A model generated the notes under the pieces. That model searched no databases and had not been told where the DNA came from. It saw only the letters and a list, made by a program, of their open reading frames with translations. From Arachnia rubra (lineage in GTDB: Bacteria; Actinomycetota; Actinomycetes; Propionibacteriales; Propionibacteriaceae), in the NCBI RefSeq assembly GCF_019973735.1, contig NZ_AP024463.1, forward strand, positions 186,001 to 250,000: a stretch of 64,000 bases of DNA. Direction: 5' to 3'. A program made the position numbers and the translations under genes. Position 1 is the stretch's first letter, and each line of letters begins with the position of its first letter. Of this stretch, positions 25,869 through 33,645 are shown piece after piece.

Positions 25869-26051
25869 ATGAAAAAATTTTTTCTTCTGATTCTGCTGGT
25901 TCTCGTCTGGGCGATCGTACCGCTAATTATGGCTTCTATGCTGTCACTGTTTGCAGGTGTGGGCCCTGTTGAGGTCGGGATCATGTATGCGGCCTGGCTG
26001 GTTGTGGTGGTGCTGATCTGGCGTTCCCAGTCGAAGAAGCTCAACCGGTAG
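25869..26051 (+). CDS. Small membrane protein
   Basis: 60 residues with two hydrophobic segments (FFLLILLVLVWAIVPLIMA and VGIMYAAWLVVVVLIW) and a basic C-terminus (SKKLNR). Upstream DNA is AT-rich with a modest AGGG before the ATG. Function unknown; such small proteins often sit with exporters or secretion loci, but the neighbours here give no clue. The codons are more AT-rich than in adjacent genes. Confidence 0.6.
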   Translation: MKKFFLLILLVLVWAIVPLIMASMLSLFAGVGPVEVGIMYAAWLVVVVLIWRSQSKKLNR

Positions 26052-26084
26052 AGCTCTCCCAGGCTGTTGTATCGCCTGGTTGAT

Positions 26085-26193
26085 AAGTTTCGCTGGCGCT
26101 ATGCCGTATTTGCTGGCCTTATATGCGTTTGCCTGTGCTGTGAGGCCAGCAAACGCACACAAGGCCAGCGAAACGTCAGTAAGGCCAGCAAAC
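26085..26193. repeat. Cluster of TTTGCTGGCCTTA iterons, copy 2
   Basis: Two units in one direction (TTTCGCTGGCGCTATG, TATTTGCTGGCCTTATA) and three in the other (GAGGCCAGCAAACG, AAGGCCAGCGAAACG, AAGGCCAGCAAACC), spaced about 20 bases. It mirrors the cluster at 10084-10190. It lies between a small membrane protein gene and the 3' end of cca. Confidence 0.8.
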
Positions 26194-26245
26194 CTGGGGA
26201 GTAGCTGGGGGAGTGGGCGGGACGGTGGCAGGCTGACTCAGGTGC

Positions 26246-27682
26246 TCAGGCCTGCTTGGACCACCAGTCGAGCAGTATGGCCTTTGCCTCCTCCTGCGTG
26301 GCCGGGCCGTGCTCCATGCGGTGGTCCAGGAGGAACTTGTACGCCTTCCCGACCTGCGGGCCTGGCGCGATGCCGAGGATCTCCATGATCTGCGACCCGT
26401 CGAGGTCCGGGCGGATGGCCTTGATCTCCTCCTGCGCCGCCAGCTCGTCGATGCGCCACTCCAGTTCCTCGTAGTTGCGGCGCAGCCGTGTGGCCTTGTT
26501 GCGGTTGCGGGTGGTGCAGTCGGCGCGGGTGAGGATGTGGAGGCGCTCCAGCTCGTCGCCGGCGTCACGGACGTAGCGCCGCACCGCCGAATCGCTCCAG
26601 GTGGCCTCCCCATAGCCGTGGAACCGCAGGTGCAACTCCACCAGCTTGGCCACCGATTTCACGATCGCCGTCGAATACTTCAGCGCCTTCAGGCGTTTGC
26701 TGACCAGTTTCGCGCCCACCACGTCGTGGTGGTGGAAGGTCACCTTGGACCCCTCGAACCGCCGGGTCGCGGGCTTGCCGACGTCATGCAGCAGCGCCGC
26801 CAGCCGGCTCACGATGTCCGGCTCGTGGCCGCGGGCCTTCTCCAGGTCGATGGCTTGCTCCAGCACCGTCAGCGAGTGCGCGTAGACATCCTTGTGACGC
26901 ATGTGCTCGTCGCGTTCCAGGCGCAGCGCGGGCAGCTCCGGGACGAAATGCTCGGCGACGCCGGTGCGCACCAGGAGGTCGAGGCCCTCGCGGGGGGAGT
27001 CGGTGAGCAGCAGCCCGGTGAACTCGCCCTGCACGCGCTCCGCCGAGACGATGGTGATGCGCTCGGCCATGTCCCTCATCGCGTCCTGGACCTCCGGGGC
27101 CACCCGGAAACCCAGCCGCGACGCGAACCGTGCAGCCCGCAGCATGCGCAGCGGGTCGTCGCTGAACGAGACCTCCGCCGGGGCGGGGGTGCGCAGGACG
27201 CCGTCGGCGAGGTCACGCAGCCCGCCCCACGGGTCCACGAACTCACCCGCCACGACGTCCACCGCCATGGCGTTGACGGTGAAGTCGCGGCGCACGAGGT
27301 CCTCCTCGATGCGCTCCCCGAAGGCGACGACCGGCTTGCGGGATCCGGGCTCGTAGGCGTCGGCCCGGAAGGTGGTGACCTCGATCTGCCACTCCTTGTC
27401 TCCCTCGCGTTTCATTGCGCCGATCGTCCCGAAGTCGCGGCCTATGTCCCAGGTTGATGGGGTGAAGTCGCTGAGGATGGCGTGCGTCTCACCGGGGCTC
27501 GCGGAGGTGGTGAAGTCGAGGTCGTGGCCGATGCCTCCCAGCATCGCGTCGCGGACGGACCCGCCGACGAGGTAGAGCCTGTGTCCGGCCTTGTCGAAGC
27601 GGGCGGCGAGGTCGTCTATCACCGGCGAGACGCGGAGCAGCTCGGAGACGGCGTTGCGCTGGGCTTGGGTCAGGTCTGGCAC
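26246..27682 (-). CDS. cca: CCA tRNA nucleotidyltransferase
   Basis: 478 residues from GTG 27682. It adds or repairs the 3' CCA of tRNAs. Nucleotidyltransferase motifs: LVGGSVRDAMLGG, then the metal-binding pair in HDLDFTT, and RRDFTVNAMAVDV. The nucleotide-selection region contains DDPLRMLRAARFASRLGF. An HD hydrolase domain follows (LAALLHDVGKPATRRF, HHHDVVGAKL), as in many bacterial CCA enzymes. Full length. It is divergent from the ESX-like pair at 27819. Confidence 0.95.
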   Translation of the reverse strand: MPDLTQAQRNAVSELLRVSPVIDDLAARFDKAGHRLYLVGGSVRDAMLGGIGHDLDFTTSASPGETHAILSDFTPSTWDIGRDFGTIGAMKREGDKEWQIEVTTFRADAYEPGSRKPVVAFGERIEEDLVRRDFTVNAMAVDVVAGEFVDPWGGLRDLADGVLRTPAPAEVSFSDDPLRMLRAARFASRLGFRVAPEVQDAMRDMAERITIVSAERVQGEFTGLLLTDSPREGLDLLVRTGVAEHFVPELPALRLERDEHMRHKDVYAHSLTVLEQAIDLEKARGHEPDIVSRLAALLHDVGKPATRRFEGSKVTFHHHDVVGAKLVSKRLKALKYSTAIVKSVAKLVELHLRFHGYGEATWSDSAVRRYVRDAGDELERLHILTRADCTTRNRNKATRLRRNYEELEWRIDELAAQEEIKAIRPDLDGSQIMEILGIAPGPQVGKAYKFLLDHRMEHGPATQEEAKAILLDWWSKQA

Positions 27683-27818
27683 GGGCAGATTCTACGCAGA
27701 CCGCCCGTGCTTTTACTCGGCCCGCAGACCGTGTACGCTCTGGCTGGGTCGGTTAGCAATAGCAAACTGACTGGGGGTTTTACCGGTACCGCGTGGCCAG
27801 ACAGAGTTGGAGGATCGT

Positions 27819-28196
27819 GTGAGTGATGTGAATATTGTGACCGGCGACTTGGAGGCGTTGTCCTCAGACACCGCGGACGTTGCCAGCCAGATCGGGACTG
27901 TCGATCTGGTGACTGCCATGGCGGATGCGCCCTCTGCCATGACGGGGTCCGCATCAGCCAGCTCGTGGATCGAGTCGACCGCCAGCACGGTCGACAAGAG
28001 GCGTTCAGACCTCAAGGACAAGTATCAGGACTTCAGCGATGACGTGCAGTCCGCAGCGAACTCCTATGGTCAGAATGAAGCTGACGTCGAGGCATCACTG
28101 CGTTCCGCGGGGACACTGTCTCCCCAGTCGGACGCTTCTGGGACCACAAACACAGGTACTTACGGGGATTGGCAGAACAGAATGGAGGGCAACTGA
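27819..28196 (+). CDS. ESX/type VII-like small secreted protein (YxxxE motif)
   Basis: 125 residues from GTG 27819, with GGAGG five bases upstream. A helical protein without signal peptide: helices around residues 8-35 and 50-95 (WIESTASTVDKRRSDLKDKY, FSDDVQSAANSYGQNEADVE). YGQNE fits the YxxxD/E export motif of type VII secretion substrates, placed after the second helix as expected. Its stop overlaps the next start (ATGA at 28196), so the two are coupled, as for WXG100-type partners and their larger effectors. The canonical WxG turn is not visible. No secretion ATPase (EccC) lies in the window. The similar pair at 50339/50678 supports a shared function. Confidence 0.7.
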   Translation: MSDVNIVTGDLEALSSDTADVASQIGTVDLVTAMADAPSAMTGSASASSWIESTASTVDKRRSDLKDKYQDFSDDVQSAANSYGQNEADVEASLRSAGTLSPQSDASGTTNTGTYGDWQNRMEGN

Positions 28197-29941
28197 TGGC
28201 TATCGGATGGGCTGAGATCCAGCAATGGGATCCTGCGAATCTCAATACGACCTCGCAGAATCTGTCCACTGCGCGCAGTACGTTGAGGACTGAGGCGCAG
28301 GATGCTTCCGGCGCTAAGGGCAGGATTCAGTCGACGGGGGCCGCGGTGAATGCGATGTCGTCTTCGCTGGGGTCCTTGAACTCGGGTCTTGACAAGCTGG
28401 TCAATGATGTCTCCGAGTTGATGATGGCCACCGCGGACGCTGCAGACGGCGTGTGGGATGTGCAGACCAAAGTGCAGGAGTGCACCTCTTTTGTGGCGAC
28501 GTACACATATCTCAGTATCAGTGCTGAAGGCAGTGTCGATTATGAAGTTGTTGTGCCAGATACCCCAGCTCCAAATGGAGAGAGCAGAGATCCGAAGTCG
28601 TGTCAGGCAGAGAATGCTGCGAGAAACCTAAAAAAGGGAGAACTGGAGGCTTTAATTAAAGCTGCTATTGACCGTGCTGTTGAGGTTGACGATGCTTATC
28701 GAAATCGTCTGACCGCTGTTCACAACGGCACCTATCAGTGCTCGGAGACCTCGGCGAGTGAGTCGCAGGGGCTGCCGGATCTGCCGCAGGAGGGCTGGTC
28801 GGCCACGGAGGTGAGTGCCTGGTGGAACTCTCTCACCGAGGATGAGAAGAATAAGATCATTGCTGAGCATCCAGAGGCTATCGGCAACCTGGATGGCATC
28901 TCCATGGACGCGCGCGGTAAGGCGAATGAGATACGTCTTCAAACGGAGAGGACCAAGGCGGCAGAAGAGCTCGCGGCCGCCGAAGCGGCACGCGATAAAT
29001 GGGACATGAATAGTCCTGAATATGCTGCTGCCCAGCAGAAGGTGGACAATGCTCGGTTGAAGGTAGAGGATTTGGAGAAGATCGAGGAGCTGATGCATCC
29101 CTATGGGGATCCCATGGCCAGTGATGGTCTTCCGGAGTCTCCGTACCATCTGCTCTATTTGGATGCATCCGGTGACGGAGATGTCCGGGCCGCCATCTCT
29201 GTTGGTGATGTCGATACAGCAGAGAACGTCACAACTTTGGTCCCCGGGATTAGCACGACCGCAAGGAAGGGCTTGCCTGGGTTGGTGAGCAATGCGGAGG
29301 CGCTGCGTGACGCGGCCGGGGCTGAGAACACGGCTGCTGTGGCGTGGCTTGGCTATGATGCGCCTCCCGGGCTTGGAGAGATTAGCGATGATTACAAGGG
29401 TCATCAATGGGAGTATATGAACGCGAATAGAGCTGATGAGGCTGCTCCGGCGTTGAACAGCTTCCATGAGGGGATTCATAGCTGGCATCAGTCGCAGGGC
29501 ACTGACCCGCATCTGACCACCGTCGACCATTCCTATGGTTCTCTCACCGCTGGTACGGCTGCGTTGAGCACCAAGACTGGTGTGGTCGATGACATGGTGC
29601 TCTACGGCTCGCCGGGTGGCCGGGCCACCGATGTGCATGAATACAACGTTCCAGAAGGACACGTCTACGCCTCCGTCAACGATGATGACGTTGTAGCGGG
29701 CAAGGGAACCGGGTGGAAGAACAAAGCCCTTGGGAAAGCCCTGGGTGCCGGGGAAGAGGCTGCTGGTTTGGGAGAGAAGCCACACAATATGTCTGGCGTC
29801 ACGCATATCTCCTCCAACGAGGGTGGGCATTCCGACTACTGGAAGAACAAGGAGTTCGTCGAGGATGTCGGTCAGATAGTGGCCGGCGAGGACCCATCCG
29901 TCGACCGCGCTGACAACAAAGCGGAGGCCGCATCCAAGTAG
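28196..29941 (+). CDS. ESX-like protein with C-terminal DUF1023 alpha/beta-hydrolase domain
   Basis: 581 residues. The N-terminal 110 residues are WXG100-like helices (WAEIQQWDPANLNTTSQNLS, SSLGSLNSGLDKLVNDVSEL). A coiled-coil (TERTKAAEELAAAEAARDKW) lies near residue 250. The C-terminal DUF1023 domain has AVAWLGYDAPPGL and the nucleophile region VDHSYGSLTAGTAA (HSYGS as the G-x-S-x-G variant), a DDMVLYGSPG strand, and a late acidic/His region (VNDDDVV). Similar mosaics in actinobacteria are thought to be type VII-exported hydrolases or toxins. It is coupled to the upstream small protein and followed by a strong bidirectional terminator. Confidence 0.8.
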   Translation: MAIGWAEIQQWDPANLNTTSQNLSTARSTLRTEAQDASGAKGRIQSTGAAVNAMSSSLGSLNSGLDKLVNDVSELMMATADAADGVWDVQTKVQECTSFVATYTYLSISAEGSVDYEVVVPDTPAPNGESRDPKSCQAENAARNLKKGELEALIKAAIDRAVEVDDAYRNRLTAVHNGTYQCSETSASESQGLPDLPQEGWSATEVSAWWNSLTEDEKNKIIAEHPEAIGNLDGISMDARGKANEIRLQTERTKAAEELAAAEAARDKWDMNSPEYAAAQQKVDNARLKVEDLEKIEELMHPYGDPMASDGLPESPYHLLYLDASGDGDVRAAISVGDVDTAENVTTLVPGISTTARKGLPGLVSNAEALRDAAGAENTAAVAWLGYDAPPGLGEISDDYKGHQWEYMNANRADEAAPALNSFHEGIHSWHQSQGTDPHLTTVDHSYGSLTAGTAALSTKTGVVDDMVLYGSPGGRATDVHEYNVPEGHVYASVNDDDVVAGKGTGWKNKALGKALGAGEEAAGLGEKPHNMSGVTHISSNEGGHSDYWKNKEFVEDVGQIVAGEDPSVDRADNKAEAASK

Positions 29942-29963
29942 TGGGTCGCTGACGGCATCATCC

Positions 29964-30005
29964 CGAAACCCCTGGCCGCCGCGCACGCTGCGGCCAGGGG
30001 TTTCG
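29964..30005. terminator. Bidirectional hairpin terminator
   Basis: A perfect 16-bp stem, CGAAACCCCTGGCCGC and GCGGCCAGGGGTTTCG, around a 10-base loop, directly after the DUF1023-type gene. Confidence 0.85.
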
Positions 30006-30208
30006 TGTGCTGTGGATTGCCTGCTCGCGTGCTGCGGATGCCTGGACCAGGGCGGCTGTGCCCTTGGTGCGAGGTGATCCGCGACACACCCTGTGATCGC
30101 GGCGCGGATCCCCCGCGCCAGTAAGAATAACAGCACACGACCCTTTCGAAAATGGCTGCTGCTGAGTTACGCTCGTCGTCCACGTCCGAGTCGCTTGAGA
30201 GGTCCAGG

Positions 30209-31045
30209 ATGAGCAGCGCGGAATCACAGCAGGCTGGGGGTAAGGGGGACAGGTCAGGTCCGGAGGCCGGGCGGATGCAGGGCCACTGGCTCTTCGCGAA
30301 GCTCGGCAAACGCATTCTGAGGCCCGGCGGGCGGCTGCTCACCGCGAGGCTGCTCGAACAGGCGAAGCCCGCCAGTAGCGACGACATCGTTGAACTCGGT
30401 CCCGGAGTCGGCGCCACCGCCGAGGTGCTGCTGCGCAGCAACCCGCACACCTATCGGGGCGTCGACCCCAACCCGGAGGGCCGCGACGCCGTCAAGGACA
30501 TCCTGCGACGCCATCCGGATGCCGAATACGTGGTGGCCGACGCGCAGGACACCGGTCTGCCCGACGCCAGCGCCGACCTGGTGGTCGGCGAGGCCATGCT
30601 CACCATCCAGTCACAGGAGGCCAAGCATGCCATCGTCGCGGAGGCCGCCCGGCTGCTGCGTCCCGGCGGCCGCTACGCCATGCACGAGATGGCCTGGCTC
30701 CCTGACTTCACCGACGAGGAACGCGAGACCGCCCGCAAGGAACTCTCCCGCATCATCAAGGTCGGTGCCCGGCCCCTGACCCTGGAGGGCTGGACCGAGC
30801 TGCTGGCCGCCCACGGCCTGGCCGCCGAGTGGCACGACCGCGCGCCCCTGCACCTCCTCGAACCCAGGCGTCTCATCTCCGACGAGGGCCTGTGGGGTGC
30901 ACTGCGGTTCTGGCGCAACGCCCGCCGGCTACCTGGTGCCCGCGACCGGCTCAAGGCCATGCGCCAGGGCTTCCAGCTCCAGGGACGCCTGATGGGTGGC
31001 ATCGTCATCCTCGCCCGTAAGACGGCGGAGCCAGCCGATGGCTGA
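30209..31045 (+). CDS. Class I SAM-dependent methyltransferase
   Basis: 278 residues from ATG 30209. The Rossmann methyltransferase core is clear: motif I IVELGPGVGATAEVL (near residue 57), acidic YRGVDPNPEG, motif II YVVADAQDTGLPDASADLVV, motif III EAARLLRPGGRYAMHEMAW. An N-terminal helix (GHWLFAKLGKRILRPGG) resembles arsenite- or lipid-type methyltransferase caps, but the substrate is unknown. The stop overlaps the ABC ATPase gene by 8 bases, so it is first in a four-gene operon with an SsuABC/TauABC-like importer. The methyltransferase may act on the imported compound; that is inference. Confidence 0.85.
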   Translation: MSSAESQQAGGKGDRSGPEAGRMQGHWLFAKLGKRILRPGGRLLTARLLEQAKPASSDDIVELGPGVGATAEVLLRSNPHTYRGVDPNPEGRDAVKDILRRHPDAEYVVADAQDTGLPDASADLVVGEAMLTIQSQEAKHAIVAEAARLLRPGGRYAMHEMAWLPDFTDEERETARKELSRIIKVGARPLTLEGWTELLAAHGLAAEWHDRAPLHLLEPRRLISDEGLWGALRFWRNARRLPGARDRLKAMRQGFQLQGRLMGGIVILARKTAEPADG

Positions 31046-31685
31046 TGACCTAGTCCTCGACGGCGTCACTCTGGTCCGCGGCGACAACGTCCTCATCAAA
31101 GACCTGGACCTGGTCGTCGCGCCTGGGCAGACCCTCGCCGTCACCGGGGCGTCGGGGGTGGGCAAGACCACCCTCCTGAAGGCCATCTCGGGGCTCAGCC
31201 GCTGCGACGGCGGGTCAGTCTCGCGTCCCCAGGGACGGCTGGCGCAGGTGTTCCAGGAGCCCCGGCTGCTGCCCTGGTACAGCGCCCACCGGAATGTCGC
31301 CCTGGTGGTCGGCGGCGACTACCCGGACCTCATCGCCCAGCAGTGGCTGGCCCGGGTCGGTCTCCAGCAGTCCACGCACCTCTACCCGCGGCAGCTGTCC
31401 GGCGGCATGCGGCAGCGGGTCGCGATAGCCCGGGCCCTGGCCACCGGCCCCGCCCTGCTGCTCGTCGACGAGCCTTTCTCCGCCCTCGACAAACCCCTAG
31501 CCATGGCGCTGCGCGCCGACTTGATCCAGCTGCTCGCCGAGGAGGAGGTCGTCGCCGTGTGGGTCACCCACGACCCTGAGGAGGCCGACGAGGTCTCCCA
31601 CCTTCATCTTCACCTCGACGGCCCGCCCGGCACCTGGCAGCTCACCACCGACACCGCCTCCACCACCGACAAGGAAGAATCATGA
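31038..31685 (+). CDS. ABC importer ATP-binding protein (SsuB/TauB-like)
   Basis: 215 residues. Walker A GASGVGKTT, Q-loop QVFQEPRLLPWYSA, signature LSGGMRQRVAIARAL, Walker B LLLVDEPFSALD, H-loop VWVTHDPEEADE. The Q-loop Pro-Arg-Leu-Leu-Pro-Trp sequence is characteristic of the nitrate/sulfonate/taurine importer group. Short for the family and without an extra C-terminal domain. Start overlaps the upstream methyltransferase; the stop overlaps the next gene (ATGA). Confidence 0.9.
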   Translation: MADDLVLDGVTLVRGDNVLIKDLDLVVAPGQTLAVTGASGVGKTTLLKAISGLSRCDGGSVSRPQGRLAQVFQEPRLLPWYSAHRNVALVVGGDYPDLIAQQWLARVGLQQSTHLYPRQLSGGMRQRVAIARALATGPALLLVDEPFSALDKPLAMALRADLIQLLAEEEVVAVWVTHDPEEADEVSHLHLHLDGPPGTWQLTTDTASTTDKEES

Positions 31686-32722
31686 AGCGTCGCTCCCTGT
31701 TCACCCTCGCAGGCCTCGGCCTGCTCGGCACCGCAGGCCTGGCCGGGTGCTCCCAGCAGTCGAACTCCAGCCCCAGTCAGACGGGGTCGCCGTCGAAGCT
31801 GGAGACGTTACGCGTCCACGTCCCCACCACCCTGGCGTTCATGGCGCCCATGGCCTCCTTCGGGACCCTCGGCAAACTCGACGGCCTCGTCGGGAAGACC
31901 GACGTGCAGAACTGGACCGACGTCGAGGTCATGAAGTCGCTGATCGTCAACGGTGAGACCGACCTGGTCGCCACCCCGTCCTACGCCTCGGCGAACCTGT
32001 TCAACAAGGGGCTGCCGATCCGGCTCGCCGCCATCACCGTCTGGGGCATGCTCTACGTCCTCGGCCCGGAGGGGTCGTCGGCGCAGGGTGTCGAGGGGCT
32101 GAAGGGCAAGAAGGTCGCGGTGCCGATGCCCAACAACATGCCCGACCTGGTGTTCCGCTATCTGATGACCCAAAGCGGCATCTCCCTCGACGGCGGGGCT
32201 GAGGGTATCGAGGTGGCGAAGTATGAGCAGGCCTCCGAGATCGTCCAGCCGCTGCTCTCCGGGCAGATCGAGTACGCCGTGCTGCCTGAGCATGTCGCCA
32301 CCGTCGTCCAGGGCAAGGCCAAGGAGGCCGGCAAGACCCTCGACCGCACCCTCAACCTGCAGGAGCTGTGGGGCAGCGTCACCGGCCGTCAGGCGCGGTT
32401 CCCGATGGCCGGTGTGGTGATGCCCTCGAAACTGGCCGACTCGGACAAGGCGCTCGTCGGCGGTGTCTTCAACGAGCTGGATGCCGCGGTCGCGCAGGTC
32501 AACGCCCTCGACGAGAAGGCCCTCGCCGCGATCACGCAGAAGACGGAGGTGCCGGAGGCCGTCGTCAAGAGCGTGGTCCCCAGGCTTCAGCTGGAAGTCG
32601 TTCCGGCGCAGCGGGCAAAGGACGACCTGGTGGACTTCTACACACGCCTGACCACGCTCAGCCCCGACATCGTCGGCGGCAAGATGCCGGCCGACGACTT
32701 CTACCTGGCTGACCCCAGGTGA
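31682..32722 (+). CDS. ABC importer substrate-binding lipoprotein (NMT1/SsuA-like)
   Basis: 346 residues. The lipoprotein signal ends LAGCSQQSNS (Cys near residue 23), with an RR pair (MKRRSLFTLAGLGL) at the start. The mature protein has the two-lobe NMT1 fold pattern: HVPTTLAFMAPMASFGTLGK, DLVATPSYASANLFNKGLPI, LKGKKVAVPMPNNMPDLVF, LLSGQIEYAVLPEHVATVVQ. It captures the substrate outside the membrane for the permease below. Ligands of this family include sulfonates, nitrate, thiamine precursors and heme-like compounds; I cannot decide between them. Confidence 0.88.
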   Translation: MKRRSLFTLAGLGLLGTAGLAGCSQQSNSSPSQTGSPSKLETLRVHVPTTLAFMAPMASFGTLGKLDGLVGKTDVQNWTDVEVMKSLIVNGETDLVATPSYASANLFNKGLPIRLAAITVWGMLYVLGPEGSSAQGVEGLKGKKVAVPMPNNMPDLVFRYLMTQSGISLDGGAEGIEVAKYEQASEIVQPLLSGQIEYAVLPEHVATVVQGKAKEAGKTLDRTLNLQELWGSVTGRQARFPMAGVVMPSKLADSDKALVGGVFNELDAAVAQVNALDEKALAAITQKTEVPEAVVKSVVPRLQLEVVPAQRAKDDLVDFYTRLTTLSPDIVGGKMPADDFYLADPR

Positions 32723-33486
32723 CCTCAACCGACAAGGACTCGCCGCGGTGGCGGGCCGTCCTGCTGTGGTGGGTGGGGCTCGCCGCCATGGTGGTGGTCT
32801 GGGACCTCGCGTCGGCGAGCTACCCCGTCTACGCCTTCCCGGGGCCCCGCGCGACCTGGGAGGCGCTGCTGGGGCTGATCCGCGACGAGGAGCTCGCAGG
32901 CTCGGTGCTGCTCACCCTGCAGCGGGCGCTGACTGGCCTGGGGATCGCCTGCCTGATCGGCCTGCCCTGGGGGTGGGCTGCGGGCACCTGGAAGCCCGTC
33001 GCGGAGCTGACCGAGTCCTGGGCGCAGCTGCTGATGGCGATCCCGCCCATCGTGGTCGTGGTGGTTGGGGTGTTGTGGCTGGGACCGACCGCCGGAGTGG
33101 TGCTACTGGTGGTCGCCCTGGTGACGCTGCCTCTGCTGGTCACGACGCTGCGGGATGCCGTCGCCAACGTCGACCCGGACCTGCTGGAGATGGCGCGGCT
33201 GTTCCAGTTCGGCCTGTGGGGCACCGTCCGCCGGGTCATCGTCCCCGCGGTGGTGCCGCCGGTGCTGTCGGCGGTCACCATCGCGCTGGGGCAGTCGATC
33301 CGGCTGACGGTGATGGCGGAGCTGCTCAGCACCGCCACCGGTATGGGCGCGGAGGTGCAGCAGGCCCGCACCAACCTGGAGACCGCCGACGTGTTCGCCC
33401 TGTCCGCGGTGATGGCCGCCCTCACCCTGGCCCTGGAGCTGCTCCTGCTCAAACCCCTGCGCCGTAGGCTGGAGCGGTACCGCTGA
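32719..33486 (+). CDS. ABC importer permease (SsuC/TauC-like)
   Basis: 255 residues starting with GTG in a 4-base overlap with the previous stop. Six hydrophobic segments; the EAA loop that docks to the ATPase reads ARLFQFGLWGTVRRVIVP (about 155-175). It completes the importer with the ATPase and binding protein. The gene is the last of the operon; direct repeats follow. Confidence 0.9.
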   Translation: MTSTDKDSPRWRAVLLWWVGLAAMVVVWDLASASYPVYAFPGPRATWEALLGLIRDEELAGSVLLTLQRALTGLGIACLIGLPWGWAAGTWKPVAELTESWAQLLMAIPPIVVVVVGVLWLGPTAGVVLLVVALVTLPLLVTTLRDAVANVDPDLLEMARLFQFGLWGTVRRVIVPAVVPPVLSAVTIALGQSIRLTVMAELLSTATGMGAEVQQARTNLETADVFALSAVMAALTLALELLLLKPLRRRLERYR

Positions 33487-33504
33487 GCGGGTCCGGATGG
33501 GTCG

Positions 33505-33590
33505 CGAAACAACGAACTCAGTCCCGTAGAACAACGAACTCAGGTCCGCGGAACAACGAGTTTGGGTCCGCGGAACAACGAGTTTCTAGG
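33505..33590. repeat. Four direct repeats, 22-bp period, between convergent genes
   Basis: CAACGA recurs at 33510, 33532, 33554 and 33576, within units of type GGAACAACGAGTTTGGGTCC. The unit shares the GAAMAACGA core with the 23-bp repeats upstream of the DUF4143 ATPase at 9306-9370. No gene of that family is next to this array. The remaining bases to 33645 show nothing else. Confidence 0.85.
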
Positions 33591-33645
33591 GGACTGATAT
33601 ATCTGGGCTTGTCAGACGAGTATTTCTCCTGTTGGGTGAGGTCCA

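Noticed and set aside
28652..30136. Long minus-strand open frame (494 codons) opposite the DUF1023-type gene
   Set aside because: It is antisense to a gene with clear domains and a ribosome-binding site, and its translation has no recognisable motif. Similar antisense frames opposite dhaKL (14875-16080), treY and the GH32 gene were discarded for the same reason.
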